DNA of 64,000 nt from Hungatella hathewayi (GTDB lineage: Bacteria; Bacillota; Clostridia; Lachnospirales; Lachnospiraceae): the NCBI GenBank assembly GCA_025149285.1, contig CP102274.1, forward strand, positions 3,746,001 through 3,810,000. Reading direction: 5' to 3'. Numbering within the stretch: position 1 is the stretch's first letter; the number at the start of each line of letters is the position of its first letter. This document shows positions 62,669 to 64,000 of the stretch, piece by piece. The notes beneath the pieces were generated by a model that searched no databases, was not told the DNA's origin, and was given only the letters and a program-made list of their open reading frames with translations. Position numbers and translations under genes: made by a program.

Positions 62669-64000
62669 TCATACCACCTCGCATTCTACATCTATGTTAA
62701 ATATGTCTTTAAATTTAAAGATAACCTCAATAGACGTTTTATCTACAACCCTAACTTCCGCAATCAATTCATCAATCACCTCTGCGGTGATACAAATATT
62801 TCCATGAATATCCAGTAAACTCGAAATCCATTTATTCTTCATAGAATACTTCCGGACTGCATCATTAAGTTCCATATCCAGCTTTCCTTTTTTCTCGATC
62901 AACTCTTCTCTTTGTTCTGAATACTGATTTTTAATTTGAAGATATTCTCTTTTATCCAAAAGTCCACCGACATAATCTTCATATATCTGCTGTTGTTTTA
63001 CCGTTATTCTCTGCAACTCATCATCTGCTATTGCCATATTCTGTTGAAATTCCCTCTTTAGTTTAGTTAGAAATATGCCTTTTTTATATAACTTTCTTTC
63101 CTTCATTGCAGCTTTTACCCATCTATCCAAGAGAACTGTTACAGCTTTCAGAATATATTTTTCATTGACAAATTGAGCTTTACAGATACTTGGAGCTATA
63201 TCATGTCCTGGGCAATGATACTCAAATCCCAACCCTTTTTTGGTCTTATACCTGTGTTGGCTCATATTTCTTCCACAAATACCACAGATTATTTTTCCGC
63301 CAAACAATCCAAGTTTCTTGTCGTTCTCTCGATTAAAATTATTTACCCACGCCTGTTTCGCAAGCTCCTGTGCTTCATCGTAAACTGATTGTCCAATGAT
63401 ACGCGGCAAAACGTTCTCATCTATGATCCACTCTTGCCGAGGGACCCTTCTGATTTTTTGGTTTTTGTAATAACTCTGCTCTGTTTTATGAGTTACCAGG
63501 CACCCTATGTAGGCCGGATTCTGAATTATTTTTGATATTGTATTACCAGTCCATAAATATTTCTCGGGATTCTTTTCTACCTTGTCTTGTTTTCCGTGTT
63601 TTATAAGATAATATGCTTGCGGACAGGGAATTCTCTCTTCATTAAGTTGCTTTGCCAGCCTAAAATATGTATATCCTTCTAAGACAAACATATTAAAAAT
63701 GCGTATCAATACAACTGCGGCCTCATCATCACGGACAAGTATCTTACTGTTTTTTTGAGAACGTGCAAATCCATACGGTGGTCTTGCTCCCCAAAACTCT
63801 CCGCTTCCTCGATTCAGTTCATGAGCCTGTGACAACTTTTTCGATGCGACCCGAGCATAATACTCATTTGCCAGATGTTTAATAATATAAATCATCCTGT
63901 CTTTGCTACAGCGCGGATCTGCGCTGTCATATGCATCATCAATACTGATAAATCTTACGTCGAGGGAAGGAAACACAACTTCCAGAAGTTCAAGAGCCTC
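62669..64000 (-). CDS. Large serine recombinase, second, 5' end beyond window
   Basis: At least 443 residues; the frame is open to the right edge, where EALELLEVVFPSLDVRF is the end of the catalytic domain, so the nucleophile lies outside. Visible parts: the SKKLSQAHELNRGSGEFWGA linker region, the recombinase domain (NEERIPCPQAYYLIKHGKQ, SKIIQNPAYIGCLVTHKT), a zinc ribbon (CGICGRNMSQHRY ... YHCPGHDIAPSIC) and a coiled-coil C-terminal region. It is clearly different in sequence from its neighbour. The stop overlaps the start region of the next recombinase gene, so both are made from one mRNA. Confidence 0.88.
   Translation of the reverse strand, partial: EALELLEVVFPSLDVRFISIDDAYDSADPRCSKDRMIYIIKHLANEYYARVASKKLSQAHELNRGSGEFWGARPPYGFARSQKNSKILVRDDEAAVVLIRIFNMFVLEGYTYFRLAKQLNEERIPCPQAYYLIKHGKQDKVEKNPEKYLWTGNTISKIIQNPAYIGCLVTHKTEQSYYKNQKIRRVPRQEWIIDENVLPRIIGQSVYDEAQELAKQAWVNNFNRENDKKLGLFGGKIICGICGRNMSQHRYKTKKGLGFEYHCPGHDIAPSICKAQFVNEKYILKAVTVLLDRWVKAAMKERKLYKKGIFLTKLKREFQQNMAIADDELQRITVKQQQIYEDYVGGLLDKREYLQIKNQYSEQREELIEKKGKLDMELNDAVRKYSMKNKWISSLLDIHGNICITAEVIDELIAEVRVVDKTSIEVIFKFKDIFNIDVECEVV

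Noticed and set aside
1..64000. CRISPR arrays, tRNA and rRNA genes
   Set aside because: No regularly spaced short repeats, no cloverleaf ending in CCA with a GGTTCGA-type T-loop, and no conserved rRNA segments were noticed on either strand.

Overview
The window looks like an accessory-rich stretch of a Gram-positive, gut-type Clostridia chromosome, most like Lachnospiraceae. Signs are strong AGGAGG-type ribosome binding sites, many lipoprotein and carbohydrate ABC transporters, YesMN-type two-component pairs, cell-wall-binding repeat proteins and many PAS/GGDEF/EAL and chemotaxis proteins. No tRNA, rRNA or CRISPR array was seen. No housekeeping block is present, so the species cannot be named.

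Left part (1-20,600): a GyrI-like protein behind a palindrome-covered promoter, then cyclic-di-GMP and chemotaxis genes. These are a PAS-GAF-GGDEF-EAL protein, two methyl-accepting chemotaxis proteins, a second PAS-GAF-GGDEF-EAL protein and a very large PAS-GGDEF*-EAL-PAS3-GGDEF protein. Between them lie a regulator with two GntR-type DNA-binding domains and a decayed zone (7,160-11,510). That zone holds a truncated Ig-like/cell-wall-binding surface protein joined to an AraC tail, an orphan contractile tail sheath gene, a lipoprotein and a 3'-truncated metallo-beta-lactamase-fold gene.

Middle (20,860-39,420): two adjacent, same-strand sugar loci. One runs nucleotide-pyrophosphatase-like phosphodiesterase, two permeases, binding lipoprotein, YesM-type kinase, ADP-ribosylglycohydrolase-family protein, YesN-type regulator. 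The other runs binding lipoprotein, two permeases, ADP-ribosylglycohydrolase with a lectin-like tail, PfkB kinase, GH32 beta-fructosidase, with a divergent LacI regulator. The repeated pairing of ADP-ribosylglycohydrolase-fold enzymes with sugar importers, a phosphodiesterase and a ribokinase-like enzyme is the best candidate for an undescribed catabolic system here. The substrate can only be guessed at (ribosyl or ADP-ribosyl compounds, or a fructosyl glycoside).

Right-middle (39,420-52,130): an EAL gene and an alcohol dehydrogenase gene, both truncated and fused back to back; a large secreted leucine-rich-repeat protein with a Cys/His-rich head; a degenerate receiver protein overlapping a Cache-HAMP-GGDEF diguanylate cyclase; and, divergently, a tight three-gene unit of LytTR response regulator, secreted surface protein and 7TM GHKL kinase.

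Right end (52,130-64,000): conjugative-element debris split by a broken IS256-type insertion sequence, then a sugar operon (RbsC-like permease, Gfo/Idh oxidoreductase, DUF4091 glycosidase-like protein). The first gene of that operon, an RbsA-like ATPase, has lost its 5' end at the boundary of an AT-rich mobile element. This element carries two overlapping large serine recombinase genes and runs off the right edge.
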